Of a DNA stretch of 64,000 bases, positions 63,023 through 64,000 are shown in pieces; the stretch's first letter is position 1; the number at the start of each line of letters is the position of its first letter. Source of the DNA: Mucilaginibacter rubeus (GTDB lineage Bacteria; Bacteroidota; Bacteroidia; Sphingobacteriales; Sphingobacteriaceae); NCBI RefSeq assembly GCF_014643835.1, contig NZ_BMKD01000001.1, forward strand, positions 1,550,001-1,614,000, in the 5' to 3' direction. The translations under genes and the position numbers were made by a program. The notes beneath the pieces were generated by a model. It had not been told where the DNA came from. It saw only the letters and a list, made by a program, of their open reading frames with translations, and made no database searches.

Positions 63023-63236
63023 CGATTTACGTGATTTTCCTCATACATTTTGCAGGCCTTATAAAACGACTTTTTCATGGTAGCCCTTGAAATGGCTAAA
63101 AACATTAATATTCCGTTGCTGATATTAAATGCGAAATAGAATTTAACATGCACATAACTGTATATGGGTATAATATCATCTTAAGCTACGATAGCGATTT
63201 GCAGACAGCTATTACTATGTACGTCGGACAAAGAGG

Positions 63237-64000
63237 TTATTTAATTTTTTTATAAAACCATCTCTTGGCAAGTTCAGCCGATAGAATATATGCAGTAACA
63301 GTTGCAAGCATCAACATATAGTATTTCCAGGATAGTGGTACGAAACCAAATATTGACGCCAATGGCGAATATGGAATCATTAACACCAATAGCAATATTG
63401 CGATGGTAGTTATCGATAGATATCTGCCGGGAAGGCTTTTAAAGAATGACAGTCGGGTACGTACTATCAAAACAATTAAAACTGCAGAAACCACCGATTC
63501 GGTGAACCACCCTGTTTGAAAAACTCTTTGATTAGCATGCAAAATAAAAATGAGCACGGCAAATGTTAAATAATCAAAAACGGAACTCAATAAACCGAAA
63601 ACGATCATAAATCGTTTAATAAAACCGAGGTTCCACCGTTGCGGCGTTTTAAGATTAATATCATCAACCTTGTCTGAAGATATGGTCATTTCAGGAAAAT
63701 CGGTCAACAGGTTGGTAAGCAATATCTGCTTTGGCAACAAAGGCAAAAAGGGCAAAAATAACGATGCACCGGCCATACTAAACATATTACCAAAATTTGC
63801 ACTGGTAGCCATAAAAATATACTTCATGGTATTTGTAAATGTTTTACGGCCTTCTATAATCCCGTCACATAATACATTTAGGTCCTGATCTAACAAAACG
63901 ATATCAGCCGCCTCTTTTGCAACGTCAACCGCCGAATTTACTGATATACCCACATCGGCCGTGTGCAGTGCCGGCGCGTCATTAATACCATCTCCCATAA
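63237..64000 (-). CDS. P-type cation ATPase, C-terminal part (MgtA-like), cut by window edge
   Basis: The last 253 residues of a P-type ATPase; the 5' part lies beyond the window. The hinge motif GDGINDAPAL is at its start, then the VGISVN region and six C-terminal membrane helices (e.g. LTFAVLIFILHA and VLIVLIVRTRL). The layout matches Mg-type (P3B, MgtA) transporters, also compatible with P2 calcium types; the metal cannot be fixed from this part. Neighbour genes suggest that it belongs to the stress island, but its promoter is outside the window. Confidence 0.85.
   Translation of the reverse strand, partial: MGDGINDAPALHTADVGISVNSAVDVAKEAADIVLLDQDLNVLCDGIIEGRKTFTNTMKYIFMATSANFGNMFSMAGASLFLPFLPLLPKQILLTNLLTDFPEMTISSDKVDDINLKTPQRWNLGFIKRFMIVFGLLSSVFDYLTFAVLIFILHANQRVFQTGWFTESVVSAVLIVLIVRTRLSFFKSLPGRYLSITTIAILLLVLMIPYSPLASIFGFVPLSWKYYMLMLATVTAYILSAELAKRWFYKKIK

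Overview
The window looks like chromosomal DNA of a Bacteroidota bacterium, most likely family Sphingobacteriaceae (Mucilaginibacter- or Pedobacter-like). The reasons are two SusC/SusD pairs, an ECF sigma/FecR pair with an STN-domain SusC, a CzcA pump fused to its outer-membrane channel, DUF4843 and PKD-like lipoproteins, promoter-like TAnnTTTG elements and the general lack of Shine-Dalgarno sequences. I saw no rRNA, tRNA, CRISPR array, prophage or intact insertion sequence. Assignment to genus is inference.

Layout. 1-4.3 kb: DnaJ-type co-chaperone with its CbpM-like modulator, a MutS-like membrane ATPase, a tyrosine-rich secreted protein and a crotonase. 4.4-12.3 kb: a signalling block with a kaiC-kaiB-kaiB-histidine kinase operon on the minus strand, facing a multi-PAS kinase plus receiver protein on the plus strand. 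12.3-21.8 kb: small stress or hypothetical proteins, a HAD phosphatase, a metallo-beta-lactamase-fold protein, a PIN-PhoH ATPase with a strongly structured candidate RNA beside it, and a radical-SAM/DUF4130 DNA-metabolism pair. 21.9-31.5 kb: an FG-GAP/cytochrome-like lipoprotein, a first SusC/SusD pair and an unusual two-domain trypsin-like protease with a PDZ insertion. 31.6-44.8 kb: a long minus-strand unit of ECF sigma, FecR, STN-SusC, SusD, DUF4843, PKD-like lipoprotein and three thioredoxin/DsbD-type redox proteins, closed by a clear terminator. 45-47.6 kb: a DUF1304 membrane protein and a short glycogen-phosphorylase-like enzyme. 48-54.5 kb: a heavy-metal-type RND efflux operon. 54.6-64 kb: a stress and fermentation island (phosphoketolase, Hsp20, HdeD, universal stress proteins, a degenerate L,D-transpeptidase, LOG-family protein, P-type ATPase).

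The most interesting signal is regulatory. Five promoters of the 54-64 kb island, and with one mismatch the promoter of the phosphorylase gene at 47.5 kb, carry a CRP/FNR-like 14-bp site (RTGA-N6-TCAY or TTGAT-N4-ATCAA). In each one the site lies exactly 22 bp upstream of a -7-like element (NAnnTTTG, weakest for the transpeptidase gene). That is the geometry of class II CRP/FNR-activated promoters. The putative regulon joins glycogen breakdown, the phosphoketolase route to acetyl phosphate and protein/stress protection, which would make sense under oxygen or energy limitation.

Other points worth attention: loss of catalytic residues in the L,D-transpeptidase (SHGC to SNGA), in the phosphorylase (PLP lysine replaced by Ser450) and in the second protease domain; two gene remnants (a UspA and a PAS kinase) flanking the LOG gene; twin hairpin elements at 12.3 kb; and a candidate structured RNA near 17.8-18.1 kb. 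Everything here was read by eye without database searches; family names rest on recognised motifs.
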